Shown in pieces: positions 8,452 through 16,113 of a stretch of 28,321 nt of DNA. The notes under the pieces are model-generated. The model saw nothing but the letters and a program-made list of their open reading frames with translations. It was not told the DNA's origin and searched no databases. This DNA comes from CAZWLY01 sp964634465. GTDB taxonomy: Bacteria > Desulfobacterota > Desulfarculia > G963662305. Numbering within the stretch: position 1 is the stretch's first letter; every line of letters begins with the position of its first letter. Position numbers and translations under genes: made by a program. The stretch is taken from positions 1-28,321 of the forward strand of contig CAZWLY010000024.1 of NCBI GenBank assembly GCA_964634465.1. Reading direction: 5' to 3'.

Positions 8452-9648
8452 TTACGGCTCATTCCGGACCGCCCTCTTGAGGTCGATGATCCTGGCCCCG
8501 CCGGGATAGCCGGCGGTCTCATAGGTGGTGATGCTCTGAATCCTGGCAATCACCTCTCCCAACCGCTCGATCTGTTCCAGAATCATACTTGCCCGCGAGG
8601 CCAGCTCGCGATCGTCGGAAAGCTTACGCAAGAGCAACTCGCACTGGCCGACGACCGCCTGGAGCGGCTGGTTGAGTTCGTGGCAGGTCGCTCCGGCCAT
8701 GGCGATCGCCCCCTCCAGCTTCAAACGCCTTTTCAGGTCGGCCTCGGCCCGCTTGCGCTCGGTGACATCGATGGCCACGGCCCATCTGGCGAAGCCGGAG
8801 ATGGGAAGCCGGCTGGAGATGCTGGACAGGAAAAATATCTTCGCCTCGCCGTTCTTGCACCTGATCTCGACCTCGAAGTCGCGGTAATCGTTTCCCAACT
8901 CCCCGAGGCGTTCGGCCAACTCGACCTGAGACATCTTGTCGGGGATCAACCGATCCATCACCCGGGCCAAGTCTCCCAGCAACTCGCCGTCGTCGTAACC
9001 GGTCAGCTTTTTGAGCTCCCGGTTGACCCAAACGATGTCGCCTTTTTCATCCCTGGCCACGACGCCGACGCCGGGGAGGTTGTCCAAAATGTCGCGCAGC
9101 CGCTCCTCGCCCTCCTTGAGCGCTACTTCGGTGCGCTTGATGGCGGTGATGTCCCTCACCGACTCCACCGCCCCGACCACCTCGCCCGCGGCATTGAACA
9201 GCGGCTGGGCCGAGCTCATGAGATAGACGCCGCCGTCGCCCAGGTTGGGATGGAACGACTCGGCCTCCAGGCGCGGGCCGTCCTTGAACATCCTGCGGTA
9301 TCGGTTTTCGATCCCTGTCGCCCGCTGGATGACCAGATCGACCAGGACCGGCCGCCGCTCGCCGTAGAAGGGGAGGGCGTACTCGTAGTCGCCCTTGCCG
9401 ATCATGTCTTCGGCCGGGATGCCGGTCAGTTTTTCCATGGCCTTGTTCCAGGCCAAGACCCGCCCTGCCTTGTCGATGGCCCAGGTGGGATCGGGCAGGT
9501 AGTCGAGGATCTGGGCCAGCCGGATTTCGGAGATGTCGATGATCTGCTCGATCAACCGCTGTTCGGCGGCCCGCAATCGAGCCGTCTCCCGCTTCAGACT
9601 CTCGATTTCGGCCAGGAGTTCGGCCTTGGTTCTGGAGTCTTCAGGCAT
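8452..9648 (-). CDS. PAS-PAS-HisKA protein lacking an ATPase domain
   Basis: A cytoplasmic sensor-like protein of about 398 residues. It has an N-terminal coiled coil (about 1-30, SRTKAELLAEIESLKRETAR), a first PAS domain (about 40-175, with 'DPTWAIDKAGRVLAWNKAME' and a PAC tail VESVRDITAIKR), and a second PAS domain (about 185-310, ending in AIDVTERKRAEADLKRR). A HisKA dimerisation region follows with H-box HELNQPLQAV at about residue 333. The protein then ends about 65 residues later. No HATPase_c domain (N, G1, G2 boxes) follows, and the 267 bases before upp are too short to hold one. It may act as a non-catalytic signalling partner. The ATG at 9648 lacks a clear ribosome site; an in-frame TTG at 9711 would add 21 residues. 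Confidence 0.85.
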   Translation of the reverse strand: MPEDSRTKAELLAEIESLKRETARLRAAEQRLIEQIIDISEIRLAQILDYLPDPTWAIDKAGRVLAWNKAMEKLTGIPAEDMIGKGDYEYALPFYGERRPVLVDLVIQRATGIENRYRRMFKDGPRLEAESFHPNLGDGGVYLMSSAQPLFNAAGEVVGAVESVRDITAIKRTEVALKEGEERLRDILDNLPGVGVVARDEKGDIVWVNRELKKLTGYDDGELLGDLARVMDRLIPDKMSQVELAERLGELGNDYRDFEVEIRCKNGEAKIFFLSSISSRLPISGFARWAVAIDVTERKRAEADLKRRLKLEGAIAMAGATCHELNQPLQAVVGQCELLLRKLSDDRELASRASMILEQIERLGEVIARIQSITTYETAGYPGGARIIDLKRAVRNEP

Positions 9649-9843
9649 GGCGTTCGACAAAACCGGCGAGCACAAACGCAGACACTCCACCGTTTCGGGG
9701 GCGATATCCAAAAACCTATGCTGAAAGCAGATCGACCTTTCGATCCACAGGCGGCCCGGCTTTTTCGGCGGTCGGCCGATGACGACCCATGCTGCGCCGA
9801 AAATTCGACCGAAGCGACCTATTTTGCCTCGACAATGGAGTCA

Positions 9844-9870
9844 TGATAAGGCATCGACCACGACTTATCA
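9844..9870. promoter_or_regulatory. Inverted repeat upstream of the ABC exporter
   Basis: TGATAAG (9844-9850) and CTTATCA (9864-9870) form a perfect seven-base inverted repeat with a 13-base spacer. It lies about 40 bases upstream of the candidate -35 box of the ABC genes and in the shared upstream region of the divergent PAS protein. The arm spacing of two helical turns (centre to centre 20 bases) suits a dimeric DNA-binding protein. The role is inferred. Confidence 0.35.
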
Positions 9871-9913
9871 AGGTCGATCGTCGAGGAAAACGACCGCTCA
9901 TGCGAGCCGTCTT

Positions 9914-9942
9914 TTGCCGGCCGGGCCGAGGTGGGGTATGGT
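9914..9942 (+). promoter_or_regulatory. Candidate promoter of the ABC exporter genes
   Basis: TTGCCG (9914-9919) and TATGGT (9937-9942) are separated by 17 bases, each matching the sigma70 consensus at four of six positions. The site is about 30 bases upstream of the chosen TTG start. Confidence 0.35.
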
Positions 9943-9974
9943 TAAGGATTGAGTCGGCCAAAGGAGCCCCGAGT

Positions 9975-10745
9975 TTGTCAGAGGAACCGGTCATCGAGGT
10001 CAGCGCCCTGACCAAAGTGTTCGGCAAGGGCGAAGACGCCGTCAAGGCGCTCGACGGGGTGTCGTTCACCGTCAGGCGCGGTACGATCGTCGGGCTTTTG
10101 GGGCCCAACGGCGCGGGCAAGACGACGACCATCCAACATCTGTTGGGGCTGACCACGCCCACTTCCGGTGTGGTCAAGGCCCTGGGCCTGGACGTGGCCA
10201 AGCACCGCCGGAAGATACTGGCCCGGGTCAACTTCGCCTCGGCGGCCGTCTCACTGCCCTCGAATCTGACCGCCTATGAGAACCTGTCGGTCTTCGCCCG
10301 CCTTTACGGCCTCAGCCGGCCCCGAGCCAAGATCGAGGAACTGCTGGAGCTCTTCGAGATCACGGAGACGGCCAGGCGTAAGACCGGGGCTCTCTCCTCC
10401 GGCCAGCAGACCAGGCTGAATTTGTGCAAGGCCTTTCTCAACGATCCGGAGATCCTCTACCTGGACGAGCCGACGGCCAGTCTGGACCCCAACATCGCCG
10501 CCAAGGTCCGCGACACCTTGAAGGCCATCCAGGAGAGAAGGGGGGTGACCATGGTCTACACCTCCCACAACATGGCCGAGGTGGAGCAGATCTGCCAGGA
10601 GGTGATCTTTCTCAACCGCGGCCGGATCGTCGCCCAGGGGCCGCCGGGCAAGGTAATGGCCGAGTCCCGTTCGGCCAGTCTGGAGGAGGTCTTCATCGCC
10701 ATCGCCCGCGACGAGGAGCGATTCGGCTGGAGAGGGCGGTCGTGA
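9975..10745 (+). CDS. ABC transporter ATP-binding protein (ABC-2 exporter type)
   Basis: A 256-residue nucleotide-binding subunit. It has Walker A GPNGAGKTTT (about residues 42-51), a Q-loop region, a signature of the form LSSGQQTRLNL, Walker B ILYLDEPTASLD, and the switch His in YTSHNMAEVEQIC. It hydrolyses ATP to drive the partner permease and belongs to the drug/polysaccharide/lipid exporter class (CcmA/NatA-like). I chose the TTG at 9975 because AAGGAG (9961-9966) is eight bases before it and the domain begins at once (VIEVSALTKVFG). The open frame extends further upstream to 9789 but that part is not domain-like. The stop overlaps the ATG of the permease by one base. Confidence 0.9.
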   Translation: MSEEPVIEVSALTKVFGKGEDAVKALDGVSFTVRRGTIVGLLGPNGAGKTTTIQHLLGLTTPTSGVVKALGLDVAKHRRKILARVNFASAAVSLPSNLTAYENLSVFARLYGLSRPRAKIEELLELFEITETARRKTGALSSGQQTRLNLCKAFLNDPEILYLDEPTASLDPNIAAKVRDTLKAIQERRGVTMVYTSHNMAEVEQICQEVIFLNRGRIVAQGPPGKVMAESRSASLEEVFIAIARDEERFGWRGRS

Positions 10746-11530
10746 TGTGGCTTCGGATCTACGCGCTCATGCTGAGGCAGTTCTACACCTACAAGCGGAG
10801 CCCGACCCGCTGGATGGGCCTCTTCTTCTGGCCGGTGATGTCGCTGTTGGTCTGGGGCTTCGTGACCCGCTACCTCCAGACGGTGGCCCTGCCCAGAACG
10901 GTGCTGTTCCTTTTGGGGGCGATGATCTTCTGGGACGTCCTCTTTCGCTCCCAGCAGGCGATCACCCTCTCCATCAGCGAGGAGGTCTGGGTCAAGAACA
11001 TCATCAATATCTTCGTCACCCCGGTTCGCACCTTCGAGCTGATGTTGGCCTCCTGCCTGGTTGGGCTGATGCGGGCCACCCTGATCGCCGCCATCCTCTC
11101 CGGACTGGCCTATGTCCTCTACGCCTTCAACCTGCTCGCCGTCGGCCCGGCCTTGGCTTGGTTCTACGCCAACCTGATTCTGTTCGGCTGGGCCCTGGGA
11201 CTGTTGACCGCCGCGCTGACGCTGCGCTTCGGCCACTCGGCCCAGGCCCTGATCTGGGGAGTTCCCTTTCTGATCCAGCCCCTATCCGCCGTCTTCTACC
11301 CGGTGGCGGTCCTGCCGGATTGGCTCAAGCCGGTCGCCTGGGCTCTGCCCTCGACTTACGTCTTCGAGGGCATGCGGGCCATCTTGAAGGACGGCCAATG
11401 GGACTTGTCGTATCTGGCCGCCTCCTTCGCCCTCAACCTGGTCTATCTGGCCATCGGCGCGACCTACTTCGGCTGGATGCTGGGTCGAATCCGGGAAAAA
11501 GGCTATCTTTCCCGGCTGAACATGGATTGA
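10745..11530 (+). CDS. ABC-2 type transporter permease
   Basis: A 261-residue integral-membrane protein with six predicted helices, the partner of the upstream ATPase. The N-terminus carries an amphipathic segment (WLRIYALMLRQFYTYKRSP) before the first helix, as in ABC-2 permeases. The C-terminal half has the typical 'PFLIQPLSAVFYPVAVLP' and ALPSTYVFEGMRAIL motif of the ABC-2 domain. It is translationally coupled to the ATPase (TGATG overlap). The substrate cannot be deduced. A GC-rich hairpin (AGCCGGG/CCCGGCT, 11530-11557) lies directly after the stop and may help end the transcript, although it has no T tract. Confidence 0.9.
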   Translation: MWLRIYALMLRQFYTYKRSPTRWMGLFFWPVMSLLVWGFVTRYLQTVALPRTVLFLLGAMIFWDVLFRSQQAITLSISEEVWVKNIINIFVTPVRTFELMLASCLVGLMRATLIAAILSGLAYVLYAFNLLAVGPALAWFYANLILFGWALGLLTAALTLRFGHSAQALIWGVPFLIQPLSAVFYPVAVLPDWLKPVAWALPSTYVFEGMRAILKDGQWDLSYLAASFALNLVYLAIGATYFGWMLGRIREKGYLSRLNMD

Positions 11531-11633
11531 GCCGGGGAAGGCCTTGCCGGCCCGGCTTGACGGGTTCCGGAAACGGGTTTTAATAGGAAGAGAACGCGAT
11601 TCGATCGGTTGATATCACCGCGAGGGAGACGAT

Positions 11634-11990
11634 ATGGAGTGCCAACGCTGCGGCCAGGAGATTCCGCCCGGAGACGAGCGGAAGCACAACGGCCAAACTC
11701 TCTGCGAAGACTGCTACATGGACGCCTTGAGCCCGGTCAAGAGTTGCGACCCCTGGGCGACCTACACCGCCACCCGTCTCAAAGACCAGGCCGAGGAAGT
11801 GGAACTGACCGCCACCCAACAGGCCATATTGACCCGCCTCGAACAAAACGGCTTCGTCGCCCCCCTGGAGTTGGCCGAGCGACTGGGCCTCAGCCTGGCC
11901 GAGCTGGAGCGGGAAGTCGCCGTTCTGCGTCACATGGAGCTGGTCCGGGCGGCGATGCACGACGGCCGGAAATGCCTGACCCTGTTTTGA
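11634..11990 (+). CDS. Small zinc-ribbon plus winged-helix-like protein
   Basis: A 118-residue protein. Residues 1-30 form a treble-clef/zinc-ribbon: CQRCG near the start and CEDCYMDALSP near residue 24, giving two CxxC pairs. A linker follows with SCDPWATYTA. Residues 55-118 resemble a winged-helix DNA-binding fold (TATQQAILTRLEQNG, then LELAERLGLSLAELEREVAVLRHMELV as helix-turn-helix and recognition helix). The ATG is preceded by GAGGGAG. It lies 23 bases upstream of the FmdE-like gene, so they are probably co-transcribed. I recognise no named family. A metal- or redox-sensing regulator is a plausible but unproved role. Confidence 0.8.
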   Translation: MECQRCGQEIPPGDERKHNGQTLCEDCYMDALSPVKSCDPWATYTATRLKDQAEEVELTATQQAILTRLEQNGFVAPLELAERLGLSLAELEREVAVLRHMELVRAAMHDGRKCLTLF

Positions 11991-12013
11991 GCCTTCAACC
12001 TTGGGAGAAACCG

Positions 12014-12643
12014 ATGGGCGAACCTGTTTTGAGCAATGAAGTCATCCGGCGGGCCAGGGAGTTTCACGGTCACTCCTGTCCCGGCCTGGCCGTCGGCCTC
12101 AGGGCCGCCGAGGCCGCCCTCATTCATCTCGGCCCCCGCTCGGCCGACGAGGAGTTGACGGCGGTGGTGGAGACGGACATGTGCGGCGCGGACGGCATCC
12201 AGTTCGTCACCGGCTGCACCTTTGGCAAGGGCAACCTGATCCACCACGACTACGGCAAGAACGTCTTCACCTTTTATCGCCGCAGCGAGCCCAAGGCCCT
12301 CAGGGTGGCGACCCGGCCGGACGCTTTCGGGCCCCATCGAGACGAGGCGGCCGAGCTGAGGGTCAAGGCGGGAAGAGAGGGGTTGAACGCCGCCGAACAG
12401 GCGCGGCTCAGGCAACTCATCGATGAGCGGATCGAGTGGATCATGGCCGCGCCGCTCGAGGAGCTGTTCGATCTCCAGCCGATCGAAGGGCGGCCGCCCC
12501 GCCGGGCCAGAATCTTTGCCAGTCTGACCTGTGAGGACTGCGGCGAACAGATGATGGAGACGCGCTCCCGCCGCTACGACGGGCTGACGCTTTGCATCCC
12601 TTGCTTTGACCGGCGGGAACGGCGGGAGGAGCCTACCACCTGA
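12014..12643 (+). CDS. FmdE family protein (formylmethanofuran dehydrogenase subunit E-like)
   Basis: A 209-residue FmdE-family protein. The family core is clear: FHGHSCPGLAVGLRAAEAAL (about 16-35) and 'CGADGIQFVTGCTFGKGNLI' (about 56-75), which contain the conserved Cys/His residues of the FmdE fold. A C-terminal zinc finger follows: CEDCGEQMMETR and CIPCF (about 175-200). In non-methanogens such proteins are often found near molybdenum or tungsten enzymes or cytochromes, with unknown function. No Fmd/Fwd subunits are in the window. The ATG at 12014 follows GGGAG (12003-12007). The last 11 bases overlap the 3' end of the convergent fabH. Confidence 0.9.
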   Translation: MGEPVLSNEVIRRAREFHGHSCPGLAVGLRAAEAALIHLGPRSADEELTAVVETDMCGADGIQFVTGCTFGKGNLIHHDYGKNVFTFYRRSEPKALRVATRPDAFGPHRDEAAELRVKAGREGLNAAEQARLRQLIDERIEWIMAAPLEELFDLQPIEGRPPRRARIFASLTCEDCGEQMMETRSRRYDGLTLCIPCFDRRERREEPTT

Positions 12644-13634
12644 GAGCGGCCGCTCCCCAGGTGAAGCCGCCACCGAAGGAGACCATCAGCACCACGTCGC
12701 CCCTCTTCAACCGTCCCTCCCGGTCGGCTTCGGCCAGGGCCACCGGGATGGTGGCGGTGGAGGTGTTGCCGTATTTCTGGATCGTTTGGACCACCCTGTC
12801 CATGGGCACCTTGAGACGGTTGGCCACGGCCTCAATGATCCGGATGTTGGCCTGGTGGGGGATGACCAGAGCGACGTCGTCGGCTCTCAGCCCGGCCTCG
12901 GCCAGCACTTTCTCGGCCGCTTGGACCATGGCCGGCACGGCGAACTTGAAGACTTTGTTGCCCTCCATGCGAAGGAAATGGAGCCCTTGATCGACCATCT
13001 CGTGACTGGGCGGATGGGCCGAGCCGCCGCCTACGACCCGGAGAAGCTCCCACTTGGTCCCGTCGGCCATGAGCGACGAGGCCAGTATTCCCGAACCGTT
13101 GTTCTCGCCGGTCACCACCACCGCCCCGGCCCCGTCGCCGAAGATGACGCAGGTGCTCCGGTCGGTCCAGTCGACCAGGGAAGTGACGATCTCCGAGCCA
13201 ACCACCAGGATCTTCAGGGACGGGTCGGCCCGAATGAAGCGATCGGCCACCACCAGGCCGTAGAGAAAACCGGTGCAGCCGGCGACCACGTCCAGGGCCG
13301 GCGCGCCGGGGATGTTGAGACGGTCCTGCAACAGACAGGCGGCCGAGGGCAGGATCATGTCCGGAGTCTGGGTGCCGACGATGATCATGTCCAGATCCTC
13401 GGCGGCGATCCCAGCTCTCTCGAGGGCCTGCAGCGAAGCCTCCAGTGAAAAGGTGATGTTGGTCTCGCCCTCGGCGGCTATGCGCCGCTCGCGGATGCCG
13501 GTCCGCTGAACGATCCATTCATCGCTGGTATCGACGATTTTTTCCAGATCGGCGTTGGTTAGGACTTTTTGGGGAACTCCGGCGCCGGTGCCGATGATGA
13601 CGGAACGATAACCATTACTCGTTTTTTCGACCAC
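12633..13634 (-). CDS. fabH: 3-oxoacyl-ACP synthase III (FabH)
   Basis: A 333-residue condensing enzyme that starts fatty-acid synthesis by joining an acyl-CoA to malonyl-ACP. The catalytic triad is present: Cys120 in VVAGCTGFLYGL, His in VIPHQANIRI (about 257), and Asn in YGNTSTATIP (about 287). The N-terminal landmarks DTSDEWIVQRTGIRERR and TQTPDMILPSAACLLQ are also standard. The open frame runs upstream to 14561, but the domain begins with SVIIGTGAGVP. I chose the GTG at 13634, with a weak GGA upstream; no ATG fits. Length matches FabH (about 320-335). A strong promoter lies about 90 bases upstream. Confidence 0.93.
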   Translation of the reverse strand: MVEKTSNGYRSVIIGTGAGVPQKVLTNADLEKIVDTSDEWIVQRTGIRERRIAAEGETNITFSLEASLQALERAGIAAEDLDMIIVGTQTPDMILPSAACLLQDRLNIPGAPALDVVAGCTGFLYGLVVADRFIRADPSLKILVVGSEIVTSLVDWTDRSTCVIFGDGAGAVVVTGENNGSGILASSLMADGTKWELLRVVGGGSAHPPSHEMVDQGLHFLRMEGNKVFKFAVPAMVQAAEKVLAEAGLRADDVALVIPHQANIRIIEAVANRLKVPMDRVVQTIQKYGNTSTATIPVALAEADREGRLKRGDVVLMVSFGGGFTWGAAALRW

Positions 13635-13721
13635 TTTGATGATGATCCTTCGTTGGATTGCCCTCCGGGCCGTCGGGGAGACGCCGCCGCGACCTGAAAA
13701 TGAATGCGACTCAGTGGGCGG

Positions 13722-13750
13722 AGTATATAACCGGATCGTCCGGGTGGCAA
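13722..13750 (-). promoter_or_regulatory. Sigma70-like fabH promoter with an inverted repeat in the spacer
   Basis: On the minus strand -35 TTGCCA (13745-13750) and -10 TATACT (13722-13727) are spaced by exactly 17 bases. The spacer contains the inverted repeat CCGGA-N3-TCCGG (13731-13743), suited to steric repression. This gives a leader of about 80 bases to the GTG start. Confidence 0.6.
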
Positions 13751-13865
13751 GGGTTGATTGACGCCCGGCCGAGGTTTTGGCCGGTTTGGGGATGACCGCC
13801 CGCCGTTTTCGGGCTAACATTCTCGTCGGAAACGAGCCGCGGCCAAGGCCGATTGAGGGGTGAGC

Positions 13866-14378
13866 ATGGACGGGCACGACTGGAACGAGTGGGACAAAAA
13901 GGATCTGGTGGCCTACCTGGAGTTCCTGATGCACAACTACCGGGTCATGGACGCCTTCTGGTTCCTCAATATCGAAGACCGCCACGGCCACGAAGAGGCC
14001 TGCCGGATCAACGAGCTGGTCTGGGGCAAGACGGCCCAGTTGGCCGCCCGGGACCTCAAAAAGCGGTTCGGCATGAACGAGGGCGGGCTTTCCGGTTTTG
14101 TCAAGGCGCTCAAGATATTCCCCTGGCAGATCATCGTCGGCTACGACATCACCGAAAGCCCGGAAGAGGTGGTCGTCGAGGTGCCGTCCTGCCCGCCCCA
14201 GGTGGCTCGCCTGGAGCGGGGCCTGGGCGAGTATGACTGCCAGGACATGCACCGGGCCGAGTTCACCTCCTTCGCCCAGGAGATCGACCCGCGCATCCGG
14301 GTCCACTGCGACTTCGCACCGCCGGACGATCACCCGCCCGAGCTTTTTTGCCGCTGGCGGTTCACCCTTGAAGACTGA
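13866..14378 (+). CDS. DUF6125-like protein
   Basis: A 170-residue soluble protein resembling the DUF6125 group common in anaerobes, from memory of its layout: an N-terminal helix with 'HNYRVMDAFWFLNIED', HEEACRINELVWGKTAQLAARDLKKR, and a C-terminal half with EYDCQDMHRAEFTSFAQEIDPRI ending in FCRWRFTLED. Cysteines in the C-terminal half (near SCPPQ, YDCQD, VHCDF, ELFCRW) could bind metal or take part in redox chemistry. No enzymatic function is known to me. The ATG at 13866 follows GAGGGG; a GTG six bases upstream is the alternative. It is 43 bases before the selenoprotein gene on the same strand and is probably in its operon. Confidence 0.75.
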   Translation: MDGHDWNEWDKKDLVAYLEFLMHNYRVMDAFWFLNIEDRHGHEEACRINELVWGKTAQLAARDLKKRFGMNEGGLSGFVKALKIFPWQIIVGYDITESPEEVVVEVPSCPPQVARLERGLGEYDCQDMHRAEFTSFAQEIDPRIRVHCDFAPPDDHPPELFCRWRFTLED

Positions 14379-14421
14379 GCGTTTGAGCCTGCAACCGAGA
14401 CACCTTGCCAGGAGAGCCGAG

Positions 14422-15795
14422 ATGGACGGAAAGAGAGTGGTGGTCATCGGCGGCGACGCCGCCGGGATGAGCGCGGCCAGCCGGGCCAAGCGGCGGGCCC
14501 CGGAGCTCGAATTCGAAGTCTTTGAAATGGGGGAGCACGTCTCATACGGCGCTTGAGGCATGCCCTACTACATCGCCGGGGAGGTTCCCCGGCTGGAAGA
14601 CCTGATGGTCGTCTCCCCCGAGGAGTTCGAGCGCGAGCGGGGGATCAAGGTACACCTCCGCCACAAGGTCGAGGCCATCGACCCCGACAGGAGGGTCGTC
14701 GAGGTGGCCGATCTTGTCGGCCGGCGGCGAATCGAGGTCGGTTACGACGAGCTGGTCATCGCCACCGGCGCCCGGCCGATCGTCCCGCCGGAGATAGACC
14801 CGTCCCTGCCCGGCGTGTTCGTCTTAAAGAGCCTGACCGACGCCGAGGCGCTCAAGAGGCGGCTGGTCGAGCAGGGGGTCGAGGAAGTCCTCATCGTCGG
14901 CGCGGGTTACATCGGTCTGGAGATGGCCGAGTGCCTGACCACGGCCGGGACCAAGGTGACGGTCATCGTCCGGGGGCCGAGGGTGATGTCCGCTCTGGAC
15001 GAGGAGGTCTCGGCCGACATCCTGGCCGAGCTCACCAAACACGGCGTCACCGTCCTGCCCGAAACCAAGGTCGCGAATCTGGAAAGCCTTGACGGCGGCC
15101 GGCTGGAGGCGACTCTGGCCGACGGCCGTCGCCTGACCGTGGGGTTGGTGCTGGTCGCGGTCGGGGTGAGACCCCGGTCCGAGTTGGCCCAGGCGGCCGG
15201 CCTGGAGTTGGGCGCTCGTCAGGCGATCGCCGTCGATCGCCGGGGCCGGACCTCGGCCGAGCACATCTGGGCCGCCGGAGACTGCGCCGAGGCCTACCAC
15301 CTGCTCTCCGGCCGAAACGAATGGGTCCCCCTGGCCTTGACCGCCAACCGCATGGGTCGCGTCGTGGGCGACAACCTGGCCGGCATCCCGAGCCGTTTTC
15401 CCGGCATGCTGGGCACGGCGGTGACCAGGATCTTCGATCTGACCGTGGCCCGGACCGGCCTGAGCCGGGCCCAACTGGCCGCCCTGGGAATCGAGACGAT
15501 GAGGGTCGAGGTAGTCTCCGGCTCCCGCCCCCACTACTACCCCGGCGCGGCTCCGGTCAAGACCATCCTCCAGGTCGAAACGGCCAGCCAAAGGGTGCTC
15601 GGCGTCCAGATGGTCGGCGTCGACGGGGTCGGCCACCGGATCGACACCTGGGTCGCGGCCCTGACGGCCGGGCTGAGTCTCAAGCAGGTGGCCGATCTGG
15701 ACCTGGCCTACGCTCCGCCCTTCTCGCCGGTCTGGGACCCGGTGCTGGTGGCGGCCGAGGTGGCCGACAAGAAGACCCGGTCCCAGGGAAGTTAA
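14422..15795 (+). CDS. Selenocysteine-containing CoA disulfide reductase-like flavoprotein
   Basis: A 457-residue FAD/NAD(P)H disulfide reductase if the TGA at 14554-14556 is read as selenocysteine 45. The N-terminus has the FAD-binding VVVIGGDAAGMSAASRA and EHVSYGA-U-GMPYY, where relatives (CoA disulfide reductase, NADH oxidase) have the redox-active Cys in 'SYGACGMPY'. Homology continues in the same frame beyond the TGA: ELVIATGARP, the NAD(P)H-binding VLIVGAGYIGLEMAE, IWAAGDCAE, then the dimerisation domain with HYYPGA and DLAYAPPFSPVWDP, which supply the CoA-site tyrosines in CoA disulfide reductases. A seven-pair hairpin lies 18 bases after the TGA. The ATG is preceded by AGGAG (14410-14414). 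There is no rhodanese domain. A plain nonsense mutation or sequence error is the alternative. Confidence 0.87.
14575..14593 (+). promoter_or_regulatory. Bacterial SECIS-like hairpin
   Basis: GCCGGGG (14575-14581) pairs perfectly with CCCCGGC (14587-14593) around the five-base loop AGGTT. The stem begins 18 bases after the in-frame TGA, and the loop has G at its second position. Bacterial SECIS elements usually place a short apical loop with an early G about 16-37 bases after the UGA, so distance and loop fit. It lies inside the coding sequence, where GTT and GGG codons depart from the neighbouring preference for GTC/GTG and GGC. SelB binding is inferred. Confidence 0.7.
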
Positions 15796-16019
15796 CGGCG
15801 GCCGAAGCGCCTCGAGAGCCAACCCGTGACCAGGGCCAGGAGAAGAAAGGCGATCGTCAGGCCGAGCGACCAACTCAACCTGGCCGACCAGACGACGAAC
15901 TTGTCGGGGGTGAGGCGGTGAAGGTATTCAGGGGCGGGCAGAATGAGTGACAGGGCGAAGCCGATGACCAGGGCCCGGGGAAGCCAGTAGCCAAGGAATC
16001 GGCGCCAGGCTTTGGTCAC
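15792..16019 (-). CDS. Small two-helix membrane protein
   Basis: A 75-residue protein with two hydrophobic segments (about 12-28, LPRALVIGFALSLILPA, and about 46-66, ARLSWSLGLTIAFLLLALV) and a basic C-terminus (SRRFGRR). It has no recognised family. The GTG start at 16019 is supported by a strong GGGAGGGG site just upstream. Its 3' end overlaps the convergent selenoprotein stop by four bases. It could be a small inner-membrane accessory protein; nothing in the sequence assigns a role. Confidence 0.65.
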   Translation of the reverse strand: MTKAWRRFLGYWLPRALVIGFALSLILPAPEYLHRLTPDKFVVWSARLSWSLGLTIAFLLLALVTGWLSRRFGRR

Positions 16020-16113
16020 TACCCCTCCCAGTGGAAAGGAGACCTCGACGCCCCGCTTGGCTCGTCGATATCCCGGCCAGGCCGATGGCGCTTCCGGAAA
16101 GCGAGAGGCGCCA

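Noticed and set aside
8350..9846. A 498-codon plus-strand open frame opposite the PAS-HisKA gene
   Set aside because: No recognisable domain; the minus strand carries unmistakable PAS and HisKA motifs over the same bases.
12633..14561. A 642-residue version of FabH with a long N-terminal extension
   Set aside because: The extension overlaps the DUF6125-like gene and the promoter region, is not domain-like, and FabH begins normally at about 13634.
14560..15795. A 411-residue flavoprotein starting at the ATG after the TGA
   Set aside because: It would lack the FAD-binding N-terminus, which is present in frame just upstream with its own ribosome site; readthrough as Sec explains both halves.
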